Shown here one piece after another: positions 1 through 12,442 of a DNA stretch of 64,000 nt. The notes beneath the pieces are model-generated. The model made no database searches. It worked only from the letters and a program-made list of their open reading frames with translations, and was not told the origin of the DNA. The position numbers and the translations under genes were made by a program. Origin of the DNA: Epinephelus fuscoguttatus. Lineage: Eukaryota; Chordata; Actinopteri; Perciformes; Serranidae. The stretch spans positions 30,742,996 to 30,806,995 of the forward strand of contig NC_064756.1 in assembly GCF_011397635.1 (NCBI RefSeq), read 5' to 3'. Position 1 is the stretch's first letter. Every line of letters starts with the position of its first letter.

Positions 1-1412
1 TGGATAGATAAATTAATCAACAAAATACAAACTACTATGAACACACTGATGAATTACAGATTAATCAACTAAAAAATAAAGAAACAGCAATAACCAACAA
101 ACAGCTATATAGCTTATGCAAATGAGAAACACTACATTACAGTGCATTACATCACATCCTATAGCATACTGTTGGTGTGCCATGAGAGTGCACAGTTTGT
201 GTTTACTGTTAGTGCAGTTCCTCCCGGAGAGTTTGAGAGATGGAAATGATCGGCCTGCCAGCCCAATACATCATGTAAAAAGGGATTTTCCCTGCTGAAT
301 CTTGGCTGCCAAAAATGACCCCACCCACATCTTCACTCCACTGTACATCAGTTACAGCGCTACTGACAAACACATTAAAATATTTATCCTCACTTACCTG
401 CAACATTAATGTTAATCATCTTTACAGAGCTTACATTTAGCTTGTGATTTGCAGTTACCCGCACAAGACAATTAAACAAAACAATTATCAAGTGTCAGGC
501 TTAAAGGTCAAGAGTTTTTGTACCTCCTTTAAAATATCTGTAAGACAAAGGTACCTTTAACTTACAGCACAAGTGGGAGTAGTTTTAATATTTATCTAAC
601 AGAGAGAGCAGCTGAGAGAATATTTTCAAATCAGGAAAGATAACAGGAAACTCATTATTCTAAATGCCACGTAAATCTTTGATGTTTGTTTCTGAGGATG
701 GCTCTTATCTTCTTCTGGTCTGGCATTTGTCCTCTCTTGTCCGCCCACACGTTTCGCCCTGGCATATGCCACAGCTGAGGCCCATTAATCAGAGCTCATT
801 TTATAAGAGCTGAATACACTGCTCCCAATTCTCGTGCATTAACCTTGTTGCTGCCCCTTACCACCCCTGAAAGTTGGCATTGGTGTACTGCATGTGCGCT
901 CTAGTGTGTACGCATGTGCACGTGTGTGCATGTGTGTATATTTTGAGCACTTGTCACTTGTTAGTGTAGCAATTCCTGCCATGCTATAAATAAAACCAGT
1001 CACAGGGAGGGATGGAAGCCAGTGGAGTGCTTTGACAGCAGAGGGCATAGTGGCCTTGTCTCCGTAGGATATGAGGATTAAATCTGGCGTACAAACCAAT
1101 AGCTTACTACGTACAGTAACATATCGTACTTCTACACATTAAACACACGGTTACAGTTATTTATGGAGTATTGTGAAAAATCCTGGTTGTTAAATAATCC
1201 CATTCATAGTGTTGTTGCTTTGCGTAGTGCAGTGTTTCACACATTATGCACGTATCTGTCAAAATGTTTTTGTGTTCTTCATAGTGCAAGAGCAATAAAG
1301 AACACTGTGGTCCTATAGTATCTATCTAGTGGTACTAACCCTGTCCCTATGCATGCTCTCCGTCTTGCAAACACGCCAAAAAGAAACACAACAGAAAAAG
1401 TCTGACTCTTAC

Positions 1413-1544
1413 CTTGACCCTGGGCATCCAGTAAGTGACCACAGAAAATAAGGAGGAGCTGGAAGATGGACGAAGGCCCGACCACTGGTAGTGCTTTGAG
1501 TCCCACATTGCTCTGGCTCCTTCTGGCCATGGCACCATTGGATA
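1413..1544 (-). CDS. 5' coding exon of an unidentified secreted or membrane protein
   Basis: I do not recognise this gene. On the minus strand a good acceptor (pyrimidine-rich, ending in CCCCCAG) precedes base 1544. An ATG at 1530 in strong context (GCCATGG) opens 39 codons, ending at a consensus donor (AAG|GTAAGAG) at 1412. The peptide has basic and polar residues first (MARRSQSN), then a hydrophobic core around residues 21-31 (SSIFQLLLIFC), then small and polar residues (AQGQG). That is the layout of a signal peptide with a possible cleavage site near the exon end. Later exons would lie below base 1. A second ATG 8 bases upstream opens a different, non-hydrophobic frame; it could be an upstream start or the true one. 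The call rests on splice sites and hydropathy only. Confidence 0.45.
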
Positions 1545-3833
1545 CTGGGGGTATACAGTGATATACAAGCTATTAACATACTGATAAACATTTCCACTTT
1601 ACTCGCACAGTCCTTGATATAGTTGGGAAAAAGGCTCATTAAACACATGATATGAAAAATAAGAGAATATGAGACTGTTGGGCTCATGAGACCCGGCAGG
1701 AAAGATAAATCATCTGGCAGATATTTAATTCAGCAAATGTTCAGCACTAAATATTAGTCCACGGCCAAAGTACCACAGCTATTAATACAAAAAGCATTCA
1801 GTGACCAACAATTTATCAGATTCTAATAACACAAAACATGAATCCAAGATGAAAATGTATTGTATTTATCCACTAGGCCTACATCTAATAAAACATTAAT
1901 TCTTGCAACATTGTAAAGCCACCAGCAACAATGTCCAACAACTTAATATTAAAAGTTTTGAATAATCAGTAACAGCAACAGATGAGATTTTGCACAGATC
2001 TGTAATATTAAGATATAATAAGGTCACCTTGTCACACTTGGCTCATGAGTGAGGGTAGTTTGGAAAAAACTAAAACCAACTAAATTAAGATTAAATCTGT
2101 AGTCACTCCAAAGTGATGTTTAAGAAGTGCAAACAGCTGACATCAAATGTGTGTGTAAAAAGCTCCATCCTGTCACTCTAATAACTGATGCACAGTGTGT
2201 GGCAAAGTTTACTAAGTGCCATCCCTCACCCTGACATTTCACAGCAGGCATCCGAAGAAGGAATGAAATCAATAAACCTGCACTTTTTAGTCAGTCATTT
2301 ATATTCACATCCTGACACCCAAGAAAGAGATTAATTATTTGGCACTGCTGCATCATTGGGCACGTAAATAAAGCCAATTTTCTGTGCCTCCAAATACAAA
2401 AAAAAAACCCACTATGCAAACAACGGGAATTATGTTTGATCAACAACCATTACATCTCATCCACAAATTCCTTCTACAGCCTAACAGCAAACTCCTATTG
2501 CCACCATTCAGCAGTGGAAAATAAATTAGTATTGAACATTTAATGACATTTGAAATCTTAAATCAATATACTACAATTGTCAACCTCTGCATTTTATACA
2601 TCTGAACCTGTGTGTGATTGTGATCATGTCTGGGTGTTTGAATTAAAGTGTACTTTCTTACACTTGCATATCTCCGACCTTGTCAGGGTTTCAAATAGGA
2701 TTTAAATCTTGTTGTGTTCATTGGTTAGAAAACTACTGAGCCAATCAGAACTTTGTAGGCAGGAAAAAAAATGTTGAGGATTGACCACTGTCTCCTTGAG
2801 AGGTCAGTGCTAGGGACCTGTTGAGCTGGTTCTGACACCAGATGTTTATTTGGAGCATCCTTCGACTCCCATTCCTTTTCCAACTCCTGGCTGGTAACAT
2901 TAGCTTTATAAGATGTCAGCAGGTTGGATACTGTACGTCACACACTCCTGACTGATTGGAGAAAAAATGTATGTGTGCAGTTATCTAGTAAATATTGTAA
3001 ATGGCTTCCAAACAAGATGTTTGAGCGGTATGGAGTGTGACCAGACATCTTTTTTCGACCATTTCACACACATAACTGCAGTGACTGTGTGTTGGGCTCC
3101 GAGCACTGCCAAAACTTGGATGACCTACACCCAATATTGTGCCTCACACCGTGTGTAGACACAGACAGAGCTCTGCCAACGTGCTGTTTACACTTCATTC
3201 CTGTGTTGACATGGAATTGCCTTTTCAGCTAGCATTGATTGTTTGTATAGTTACACCTAAGGCACACAAATCACACTTGATCAACTCATGTACAAATGCC
3301 AAAAACACCGAACTGAGAGCATACATCACATAATGAATCATTAGCTGTATGCAACATATAATAAAATAAAGGGTTAGGTTTACTGCAGAGATTGCCTTTT
3401 ATACAGTAATTTGGATTATTCATTAGGTATACACTCACTGCAGAATATAAAACAGAGCTGAAAGCCATTCAACCATGTAGATAACAAAATTAATATTCAG
3501 AGGAAAAACACTCATCACAAAACATCTGTAAACATAGATGTAATTTATGAAACATGCTGATTAAACTGGTACATAAAGATTTACCTTTAAAAAATGAAGA
3601 CAGTTGAAAACCACTGTCTACATACAGTAATTTTGAAGTTTGTAACCAACTTCTGAAAAATGTAAAAATATGAAGCCTCAGTCTCAGAAAAGGACAGTCT
3701 TAAAAATAAGAGAGAAGTCTTCAGTGCTGCAATGAAAAGCTTACCTTTACCTTAATTAAAACATGAAGAACTAATCTAGTTCTACGGATAACTGTTTTAC
3801 CCCCCACCCCGAAAACACACACGCATACAGTAC

Positions 3834-3989
3834 CTCTACTGTATCTCCACCTTCGTGTTGTGTTTCTGCTGTATATCCCACGAACGAGTCCAACTCCCAC
3901 TGCTGTCTGAGTGAGTTTCTCCTCTTTGCCTCCGCTGTACACTCACAACTGGCACAGCTCTCTTCCCTTTCACCGGCCAAATAGCCCAT
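3834..3989 (-). other. possible 5' untranslated exon of the unidentified gene
   Basis: On the minus strand a strong pyrimidine tract ending in TTTGCAG lies just before base 3989, and a GT donor (GAG|GTACTG) follows base 3834. Better donors (AAG|GTAAAG, AAG|GTAAGC) near 3740-3750 would make a longer exon. It lies between the promoter-like patch at 6.6 kb and the signal-peptide exon at 1.5 kb, as a 5' UTR exon would. The sequence is open in one frame, but no protein family is recognisable. Speculative. Confidence 0.22.
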
Positions 3990-5224
3990 CTGCAAAGACA
4001 GAGGGAGGGAAAATGAGGGGAAAAGGAAAAAAGAGAAAAGGAGAGGAAAACCAATGGATGGGAATGAGAAGAAAAGGAGAAGAGAGACAGATTGCTTTGA
4101 TAATGTAGATTGTCAGGAGCTGCATTCTCGGTACGCCAATGTGCACAGAGCAAAAATCACAGAGTTAAACTAATTTGATTTCACATTCCCTCAGTGCTGC
4201 TGTTTTCTTTTCTATTCATTCGTTCACATTTCAGCTTTTGAGCTCCAAATCACAAGCCGGGCTTCTGTGCACTTACATGGCAATCTATGTAGGATCTTAT
4301 TGAAGCACTAGACAGCGTACCCTACAACCTTTCAATGCACAAAGTAATACAAAACATTTGAAATTCTCCATGTGATGCAGGAAAACAAATTTATTATGGA
4401 AAAACTCAACTCAATGGAGGAGAGCTGGATGGATGCCACATGCCACTGTCTCGTTATTTTCTTAAAAAGAAGTAAAGTAGTGGTAACAAGGGCAGAGGCT
4501 GCAAAAATCTAGAGCTAGACTGAGCCGGCCCAATATAGGCTCATGTCAAACATATGTGGCATATGTGTTGGCTAATGAACAACATACTGCAGTACAGTAC
4601 AAATGCCAAATATATATTTGAGGTTATTTAGAAACCTCTCCATCTTTCCATCACGTCAACCAGAACTAAATAATTGGCAATGTATCATTCATTATCAGAT
4701 TTTTTTAACTCTAAATTATCAATATCTGCCTCAAAAATCCAGCACTGATTGGGCTATACATAAAATTACTGTTCAAAATACTGTACAAGGTGCATAATTA
4801 CCGTATGTCAAAAAAGTAATGGGCAACTGAGCCCTTGTGCCTGATCTTCACTCTCAGCTACTCTAATGGAGCAGCTTGGCAGCCATCTCACCTGGGAGTC
4901 ACGCCATCCCCCATACCTTCCACCTCCAAATGACAAAATTTGCTCACATACTTTGTCACTTTAGAAACATTGTGCTATGTATGAAACGTACGTATTTTAA
5001 GTATCTGTGGTTTGAATACTTGGCCTGTCTGAGTGCTGTCAGTTGTTTCATAGTGCTACAATGTGCCAGTTTCTGGACTTATTTTACTGCTGATGAATGT
5101 TTCTAACTGGCAGGCAGCATAACTTGGCACTTAAGCAGTGTCTGTGATGTAATTTAATCACCTCAGAGTGCAAGTCCTTATCAATGACATGTTGACATTA
5201 GTTCGGCAACCCTAACTACGTCAC

Positions 5225-5400
5225 TGCTCTTGATGACAGGAAGGGCAGAGCAGGGAGTAAGTCAGACAGATACCCTCGAGGTTGTAAGAATTTAGCAACT
5301 TCCACAAAAACAAATGCTGACGCAGCGACTTGAACCTGGGTCTACAGCTGAAGGACACTCCCTGCTGACTATACACCCTGCTGTCCAAAAGGTACATTAG
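5225..5400 (-). repeat. tRNA-derived SINE-like fragment
   Basis: Read on the minus strand, the right part has a B-box-like GGTTCAAGTCG inside a tRNA-like stretch, with a weak A-box-like segment about 35 bases upstream. No clear A-rich tail or target duplication was found, so the assignment is tentative. Confidence 0.28.
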
Positions 5401-6554
5401 TCATATGCCAGCGCCACCTTTGAATTCACTGATCCTTCCCTTAAAATAGAAAACACCAACACAGTGTAACACCATTTTGACTGTAGTTCTAATTATAGTC
5501 ACCCTACATTCAAGCCTGAATTAAACATAATAATGCTGGGTGACATTAGGCGGCCCACAATGTGACCTCTGTCAATACTGCTCATGTGGTTTTGTGGTTA
5601 GACAGTTGTTAAGCATAGTACAAAGCTATGCCTGCTTATTGTTGCTGTGTCAAACCGTCATGTACAGTGTGACAGTAAAACATAACAGGACGAATCTTAT
5701 TCTTCTGGCAACACTGGTGAGCTTTACCATTTGCTGGCAAATTACTGTACCTGACTAGCTTTATATTATGTCTTTCTGTGTTGTTTTGACAGGCAATATA
5801 ATACTGTTAACATTAAATCAGGTTGCATATTTATCACACAGAGTATATATACACTACTTTGTGTTTGTAAAACGTGCATACAATAGGGTAACTGATAATT
5901 TCAGTTTGCAAAAAGCAGGTGAAATGATGAGAAATGACTTAAGTATAATAAAGTGACAATTGGATTCTTCAGCTGCAATCTAAGCCACGGCTGGAGACCA
6001 GGCATAGTTCATTATCCATAGGAGATAAGGAACAATGCATGAACACAGCCAATAACACGGCTAACTTATTAAGGAGAACCAGCTTCAAAGCTCCAAAAAG
6101 TCGAGATTGGGCAACAGTTTGTATTCCTTGAAGGCATATTAACATTTAATTTGCCTTAAACAATGCATATAATAGTCTTTACCTGGACCAATAGAGGCTT
6201 AAACCCCAAGGCACACTTATATAACATACTGTGGTTGATGTTTCCTAAGTGAGGTGTGCTTAACGTTACAGGCCTGTGTTAACGTTACATATCCAGAGCT
6301 TAAGCCTTAGTTGTTGTTTCTTTTAAGAGGTAAAAAACGAATACATTAAAACGAAATAAAATATACCCATGCCACTAAATGTAACATACTTTGACTTAAA
6401 CAAATATCAGCGGCAACAGCAGCCAAACAACCAGCACACCTGCTTCCAGTTAGCATTAATGATGTTAGCTAACGTTACACCCGTGCTTTTACTCCTGCTA
6501 ACCCTCCGTAACTTGTTAGGGAAAATACTCGAGTCACGTAGTACATAAAACTGT

Positions 6555-6740
6555 GTTCACCTACTTTTCAGCTTCTCTTGCAGCCAGTTGAAATGTAATT
6601 CATTAATTGACGGTTTGTTTTCCGTTTAAAATTAACAGTAACAGGTAACTGTTCGCGTGCGCAGATAACCGTCCTTCTCCTCGCGCTTGTTAATTGGCCA
6701 CACGGGGAGTGGAGAAATAGTGACGTCATGAATCTTTACC
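6555..6740 (-). promoter_or_regulatory. candidate promoter and first untranslated exon
   Basis: This short stretch is richer in CpG than its AT-rich surroundings. It holds a perfect CRE (TGACGTCA, about 6721-6728), an inverted CCAAT box (ATTGG on the plus strand, near 6694) and an NRF1-like GCGTGCGCAG near 6655. Toward lower coordinates the minus strand reads through a short potential exon to a donor-like AG|GTGAAC near 6560. This fits transcription of the minus-strand gene whose signal-peptide exon lies at 1.5 kb. No TATA box is obvious. A start on the plus strand cannot be excluded. Confidence 0.35.
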
Positions 6741-6904
6741 CATGAATCCATCCCCAACCCAATAAATGAATGTTGACCACACGTTTTTTTAACCCTTTCA
6801 AGCATGAATTATGAATACCTCAGTCAATATTTTTTCAGTTTCTATTTAGTTTCTGTTCCTCTTTAGGCATATTTTTTTTTTTATACATGCTATTTTCAAG
6901 GATG

Positions 6905-7040
6905 TTTTTACATGCCCACTCAGGTAGACAGCATGTCTTAAAGTTTTCAACTGAAATATGTGTCAATGAAAAAACTGATATATTATGTGACAATATAAAA
7001 TATATACATTTTTTAATGCTGCTAAACTACAGTTTTCACA
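6905..7040 (+). repeat. dispersed repeat, copy 1
   Basis: About 120 bases here are closely similar to 13,014-13,145, sharing 'actcaggtagacagcatgtc' and the following AT-rich part. Just upstream, near 6,790, is 'accctttcaagcatg'. A near match lies in reverse orientation near 13,645, next to the second copy, which suggests the inverted end of a nonautonomous DNA element. Confidence 0.5.
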
Positions 7041-7224
7041 TATTTGGAATTTGGGGCCCTTGGAATTGTCCTAATTTTTTTCCCCCCATATGGCGCCACT
7101 GTTTATGCACTTGAGGAAGACTACAGTCTCCTCATCACACCACATGCACTTTAGTTTGCTGCTATTTTTTTAAAAAATCTCTTCAGAGGAATGGAAGCTT
7201 CAGTGGACATGTCACATGCTTTAT

Positions 7225-7570
7225 GCATGTCATGGCTTTCTCACATTATACACCGAACTTACCACCTCATCATTTTGTTTCTCCTTCCGGGCTCAAGACA
7301 AAAGTAGACTGGGCTTTTGAGGTCATCACCAAACCTGAACTTTGGAGCTCTCTCCTGTTGGACTGCAGGTCTGTAGACACTGCAGATGCCTTTTTAAAGC
7401 AACTCAAGACCCACTTCTTCAGACTTGCCTTTATTTAGTTTTTAGTATGTCACTTCATTTTATAATTTGTATGTTTTTAGCATGTTCTATGTCTCTGTGT
7501 TGTGTCTGTTGTGCTGTCTTGTATTTGTCTTTAATTGTGAAGCACTTTGTGACACCTGCTCTACAAACTT
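7225..7570 (+). mobile_element. 3' tail of a non-LTR retrotransposon (L2/Rex-like)
   Basis: One frame (7,223-7,438) ends in a peptide typical of the C-terminus of fish LINE ORF2: a 'LWSSLLLDCRSVDTADAF' block and then 'LKQLKTHFFRLAF'. After the stop comes a 3' UTR ending in 'tgaagcactttgtgacacctgctctac', the usual tail of these elements. The reverse-transcriptase core is missing, so it is a 5'-truncated dead copy. Confidence 0.6.
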
Positions 7571-8715
7571 ACTCACTAGATACTTGTCATTTGGAGGAAG
7601 ACACAGAACATCAGGAGAGCCCCAAACTGTGATTTCAATATCATGAAACTACATCTGATCTGAATGATGCTATATTTGGAATTCCCTTTATCCTTCCTTT
7701 ATCAGGAAGATAAATGTTTGGCTGCAGGCCATCGAAAACAAAATCATTTCTAAACAACTTTATAACATTTACAACTGCAAAAGCAATGGATTACTATACG
7801 AATCCATTATTAATAGTTTATTAACATGTTTTATAATTGCAGATCACTGATGAGCTTTTGCTGATTGGGAATTGAAACTCAAGACTCTTTGTAGTGACAT
7901 ACTAATATTCTAAACTGTAGACACTGATGACTTGTAAGAAAGTGAGAGACAAACAAGCATTTTCAAACCAATTCAAGCCAAATTTACTGATATCAAGCCA
8001 AATCATGATTAAAAAAAAAAAAAGTAATCTCATTTTCATACAGAGCAGGGTGGATGTCTCTGCATGGGGAAGTGAAATAAGTTTCTCTATTAGAAAATGA
8101 TGGAATTGTCCTCCCAGCCCTTAATCAGCTCCTGGAAGTCTGTTAAGTCCAACAGGGCCTGCAGAAAAGCACAAAGAATTTGCACTTTACACATTATTTT
8201 TAGATATTCAATCACACAGATATATAGCATCCCTATTTCCAATTCACAACTTCTAAAGGTTTAATAACTTCTAACATGCATTCATAAACAGGTTAAATGG
8301 AAATTCATGGTTTAGACACGAAGACATTACCAAATATCCCATAGTGTTATGCACCAGCCTGATCCACAGGACCATGAGTTCCAACCAGTTGGCAAAAGAA
8401 AAGCTCTTTCCGGTTTATGAAGTTCAGCATCTTGGCAAGTCAGATTTATGTTGATGGCTGGGTGCTCGTTCACACAGAAGAAGATGATGTAAACTGAATG
8501 TAACATAAAGGTGGCTATGATTTATCAGCCCAGGTATGCTATTATTACACAGTTATGATTGTCTATCTTACCTGAAAGGTTATATTTATGAGTGCATCTC
8601 TGCTCTTTGGTCCCCGGTGCATCTCTGGTCCTTGGTCAGCTGAGGTTTTGACATGGCAAAAGGACAGGATTCAGCAGTGCAGGTTTCTGGATGATGCTAT
8701 AAATGAAGAATTGGC
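7571..8715. other. intergenic DNA without recognisable features
   Basis: AT-rich sequence with short ORFs only. I see no exon-like segment with paired splice sites and no recognisable repeat ends. Confidence 0.4.
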
Positions 8716-8719
8716 CATA

Positions 8720-9645
8720 TTTCTCTGCCAGAATCTACAGGTGGAGAGGGCGGCTGCAGGTTGCTGACAGAAGCTGAAGATGGAGGAGCTGAGCTGTCTG
8801 CCAGAATCTACAGGTGGAGGCAGTGGCTGCAGGCTGCTGGCAGAGGTTCTAGTTTAAGGTTTAGCCAAGCTGGCTGTCTGAATCTACAGGTGGAGGTGGC
8901 TGCTGCAGGTTCCTGACAGAGGCTGTGGATGGAGGCTGTAGATGGAGTAACTGAGCTGTCTGCCAGAGTTTGCAGGTGGAGGGGGCGGCTGCAGGTTGCT
9001 GACAGAGGCTGAAGATGGAGGAGCTAAGCTGTCCGCCAGAATGGAGAGAGTGGCTGCAGGCTGCTGGCAAAGGCTGTAGTTAGAGTTTTGCCAAGCTGGC
9101 TGTCAAGATCTACAGGTGGAGGTGGTAGCTGCAGGTTGATGGCAGATGCTGGAGATGGAGGTTTGTCCACAGCTGTCTGCAAGAACCTGCAGGTGGAGGC
9201 AGCGGCTGCAGGTTGCTGACACAGGCTATAGATGGAGGAGCTGAGCCATCTGCCACAAATTGCAGGTGGAGGCAGCGGCTGCAGGCTGCTGACAGAGGCT
9301 GAAGATGGAGGAGTTGAGCTGTCTGCCAGAATCTGCCAGTGTGGAAATACCTGCAGGTGGGGGTGATGGCTGCATTCTGCTGGAAAAGGCTTAGTTTGAG
9401 GTTTGGTCAAGCTGTCTGTCAGAATCTGCAGGTGGAGGTGGGTGCTGAAGGTTGATGGCAGAGGCTTTAGTTGGACATCTGACCAAGGATTTGCAGGTGG
9501 AGGCTGCAGCTGCATCCTGCTGGCAGAGGCTTAGTTTGAGGTTTGGTCAAGCTGTCTGTCAGAATCTGCAGGTGAAGGTGGGTGCTGCAGGTTTGTGCCA
9601 GACGCTGTAGATGAAGGAGCTGAGCTGTCTGCCAGAATCTGCTAG
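8720..9645. repeat. minisatellite with a diverged 70-90 bp unit
   Basis: The stretch is made of about a dozen diverged copies of a unit containing 'caggtggag', 'ggctgcaggttgctgacag' and 'gatggaggagctgagctgtc'. Spacing between successive 'caggtggag' motifs is 73, 76 and 86 bases in the first copies. Some units lack parts or end in 'gaggtttggtcaagctgtc' instead, giving a mixed pattern. A long open frame on the minus strand (9,024-9,515) is a by-product of the repeat. Confidence 0.8.
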
Positions 9646-9647
9646 TG

Positions 9648-10232
9648 TGGAAACAAATACTTTCAGGTAGAAAACCAGCAGAGTTTAGCTACATATGAAT
9701 ATCTAACAGTTTTCACGTCACTATATCACCGTTTAGACTAATCTGGTGTTTGTAAAGTCTATAAACACAATGATTGAACAAACATTACTATTTCTGTGTG
9801 CACATTTTGTAATTAATAACATGGTTATTGTAGATTAGCAACGGTTAGCCCCGTTAGCGGTGTCTGTAATGACTCATTAACTCAATAAACGGTCCGTGAA
9901 AAAAATATTTTTTCCAGCAAAACATGATTGAGCTAACTGGAGTAGTGTCATGTTGTATCCGACAACGGGAGGCTTTTAACAGATGACGTCCTGATGTTAG
10001 CTTTGCTGCTGCTGTTAACAGACATCGTGATTTCCCAAAACTGAAAAAAATACCACACATAGCAACACAAAACTGCTTTGCTAGCTCAATCATGTTGTAA
10101 CTAAGACATCCGCTGGAAAAAATATTTTTTTCACGGACCGTTTAGAGTTAATGCGTCAGTGTCATTACAGACACTGCTAACAGGGCTAACTCTGCTGGTT
10201 TTCTACCTGAAGTATTTGTAAACAACAAGGCG
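9648..10232. mobile_element. palindromic (foldback) nonautonomous DNA element
   Basis: The outer arms 9,648-9,695 and 10,190-10,225 are inverted copies ('aggtagaaaaccagcagag'). Further in, about 9,840-9,925 and 10,090-10,180 are inverted copies sharing 'aaacggtccgtgaaaaaaat'. Then come inverted 'catgattgagcta' segments near 9,923 and 10,083. The left arm carries about 140 extra bases. The element abuts the minisatellite. The superfamily is unknown. Confidence 0.6.
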
Positions 10233-10494
10233 ATTCCCTCAGAAGGGACACTAACAACTCAAAGTACACGACAAATAAAATTTCTCCAAACATGTTTTTT
10301 GTTATTTTAGGTAGTTATTATCACGCTAATGTATGTTCAAGTGTTCATTTCCCCTGATAAGTTGGTTTTAATTCGTTATTTGATTCTATAAACACAGTCT
10401 GACCATCTCAAGCTTTTATTTTGGTACTTCTGGTGACCGGCAGTGTGAATTTGCATATTAGCTAAATATTTAGTTTCACCCAGAACATTTAGAT

Positions 10495-10615
10495 TTAACA
10501 TTTAACATTTAGATTTAGATTTAGCATTTAGATTTAACATTTAGATTTAGATTTAATATTTACATTTAATATTTAGATTTAGATTTAATATTTAGATTTA
10601 ACTATTTAATATATT
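10495..10615. repeat. AT-rich tandem repeat (ATTTAG/ATTTAAC units)
   Basis: Repeated 'acatttagatttag' and 'atttaatatttag' units make up an imperfect low-complexity array. Confidence 0.8.
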
Positions 10616-10739
10616 TCTAAGTTAACAAATATTGCTGTAAATGTGGTAAAAGGTGATGTTAAAAAATTCCCAACACTTTTTTAAACATTGTTTGAAGCTA
10701 AATGTGTGTTATTTTCAGCGTGAGCCACTTTACAAACGG

Positions 10740-11345
10740 CACCCCATATAAAATGACCTCAGAGAGACACAAAATTATTAAAATGGCACAAATGGGCCTA
10801 TACCTGAGAGACACACAACATGACTTCAAAGAGACACAAAACCACTGCAGACTCTAAATTGCCTCAAAGAGACATAAAACAATCAAAAACAACACAAAAT
10901 GACCCCAAAGACACACAAAATGGCCTCAAAAAAGACTAAATGGCTGGAAAAAATATCACAAAATGATCCTAAAGAGATAATTACCTCAGAAAGACGCAAC
11001 ATGACTTAAAAAGACACAATATGACTTCAAAGAGACACAAAACCACTGCAGAGACATAAAACAACCAAAAACGACACAAAATGACCTCAAAGGGACAAAA
11101 TGGCAGAAAAAAGACAACACGGCGGGGGGAAAAAATCACAAAATTATCCTAAAGAGAAAAGTTCCTAAGCCAGACACAACATGACTTAAAAAGACACATC
11201 ATGACCTCAAAGAGACACAAATGACCTTAAGGGACACACAACCGCCAACAGAGATATAAAACAACCAAAATCAACACAAGATGACCTCAAAGACACACAA
11301 GATAACCTCAGAGAGACGCAAACAACAAAAAAGAGGCAAAACCAG
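10740..11345. repeat. minisatellite of 'gacctcaaagagacacaaaa' type units
   Basis: Irregular units of about 20-35 bases alternate 'gacacaaaatgacctcaaag' with variants such as 'aaccactgcagagacataaa' and 'acaaccaaaa'. Higher-order repeats are visible: the 'aaccactgcagagacataaaacaacc' type block recurs near 10,845, 11,041 and 11,240. No coding potential. Confidence 0.8.
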
Positions 11346-12364
11346 CACAAACTCTGTGTCCTGACCCCGTGTAGGAGAGCTAATGTGGCCTTTTGCATAT
11401 CTGTGCCCAGGGGCCCATTGTCTCATAATCTGCCCATGCATACAGTAGACATAGCTGTGTTTTACAGAGGGACATGTTTGCCAGATATTCAACAACATGC
11501 CAATTTTACGCTCTCTTGCTGAATGAGAAAAAGCCAGCACCATATCAACATTTTTTTTCTAGGAAAATCTCCATGATACACACCTCTCTGTTGCTCTCAC
11601 AGCATGATGACATAATATTTAAAATATGTTTTGTGTAAAATACTTATAAATGAAAAACATCCTTAATATTGAGAAAAAGGCTGAATTATGAGCATATTCA
11701 AATAATAAGGCTTCAGTGCTTGTGTCACTGCTTGCAGCACTGATGGCTGACTGTTTGTTGGACAGATAAAACAGACAGTTAGTAAACCAAAGACAGTAGC
11801 TTTGCTTATTTAAACTTGGTAACAGTCAAACACCAGTTCAATTTAATTCATTCACACTAAAATAGTACTGATGTGGGCAAAATATTGCGGTGTTGGTCAT
11901 ACTTTGCCTACATCAGTACATTTTTTGTAAATTCTCAATGGTAAAATACACAGAAAACAACATGGGCTTTAAAAGAGTGTCAGAATTTCTTGTCTACCTT
12001 GAATTAGTCCATTTGTCAGTGACAGCAGGTCTTAAGATGAGATCCAGAGGCAAAAGGTCTCAGTTTGTCAGTAGTTTTTATGAAAAATCATCGACTGCAA
12101 GTTGAGTAGCTGTTTCTCTCTCCAATGCAAAGTTTGTTGTGATCAAAATGTTTAAATGTGTGAAATGATGTACTTAGAGACAACATAGCAAATATGGAAC
12201 CATCAGGTCCATAACAACACATCTGACCTCAGAGTTGTCATTAGTCCACACCGGCCTGTCCTCTACTGCAGGAACAATAGCATCTGTTAGTGTGTGGTGA
12301 TTTATTAAACTGGCCTACATGATATGGCTGCATTGCAATAAAAATTGTGTTTGCTTTAATTATT

Positions 12365-12442
12365 CAAATTATTATTATTATTAGTAGTAGTATTAGTATT
12401 AGTATTATTATTAACTTTTCATTTGTGTGTGTGTGTGTTCTG
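12365..12442. repeat. microsatellite (ATT/AGT)n followed by (GT)n
   Basis: A run of 'att' and 'agt' trinucleotides is followed by a short 'tgtgtgtgtgtg' run. Confidence 0.85.

Larger units (their letters stand above)
1545..6554. other. presumed 5' introns of the unidentified gene
   Basis: Apart from the candidate exon at 3.8-4.0 kb and the SINE-like piece near 5.3 kb, I see no conserved coding sequence. The ORFs are short, lack family resemblance and have no supporting splice sites. Confidence 0.4.

Noticed and set aside
9024..9515. 163-codon open frame on the minus strand
   Set aside because: It lies wholly in the minisatellite; its Pro/Leu-rich repeats reflect the DNA repeat and there are no splice or start signals.
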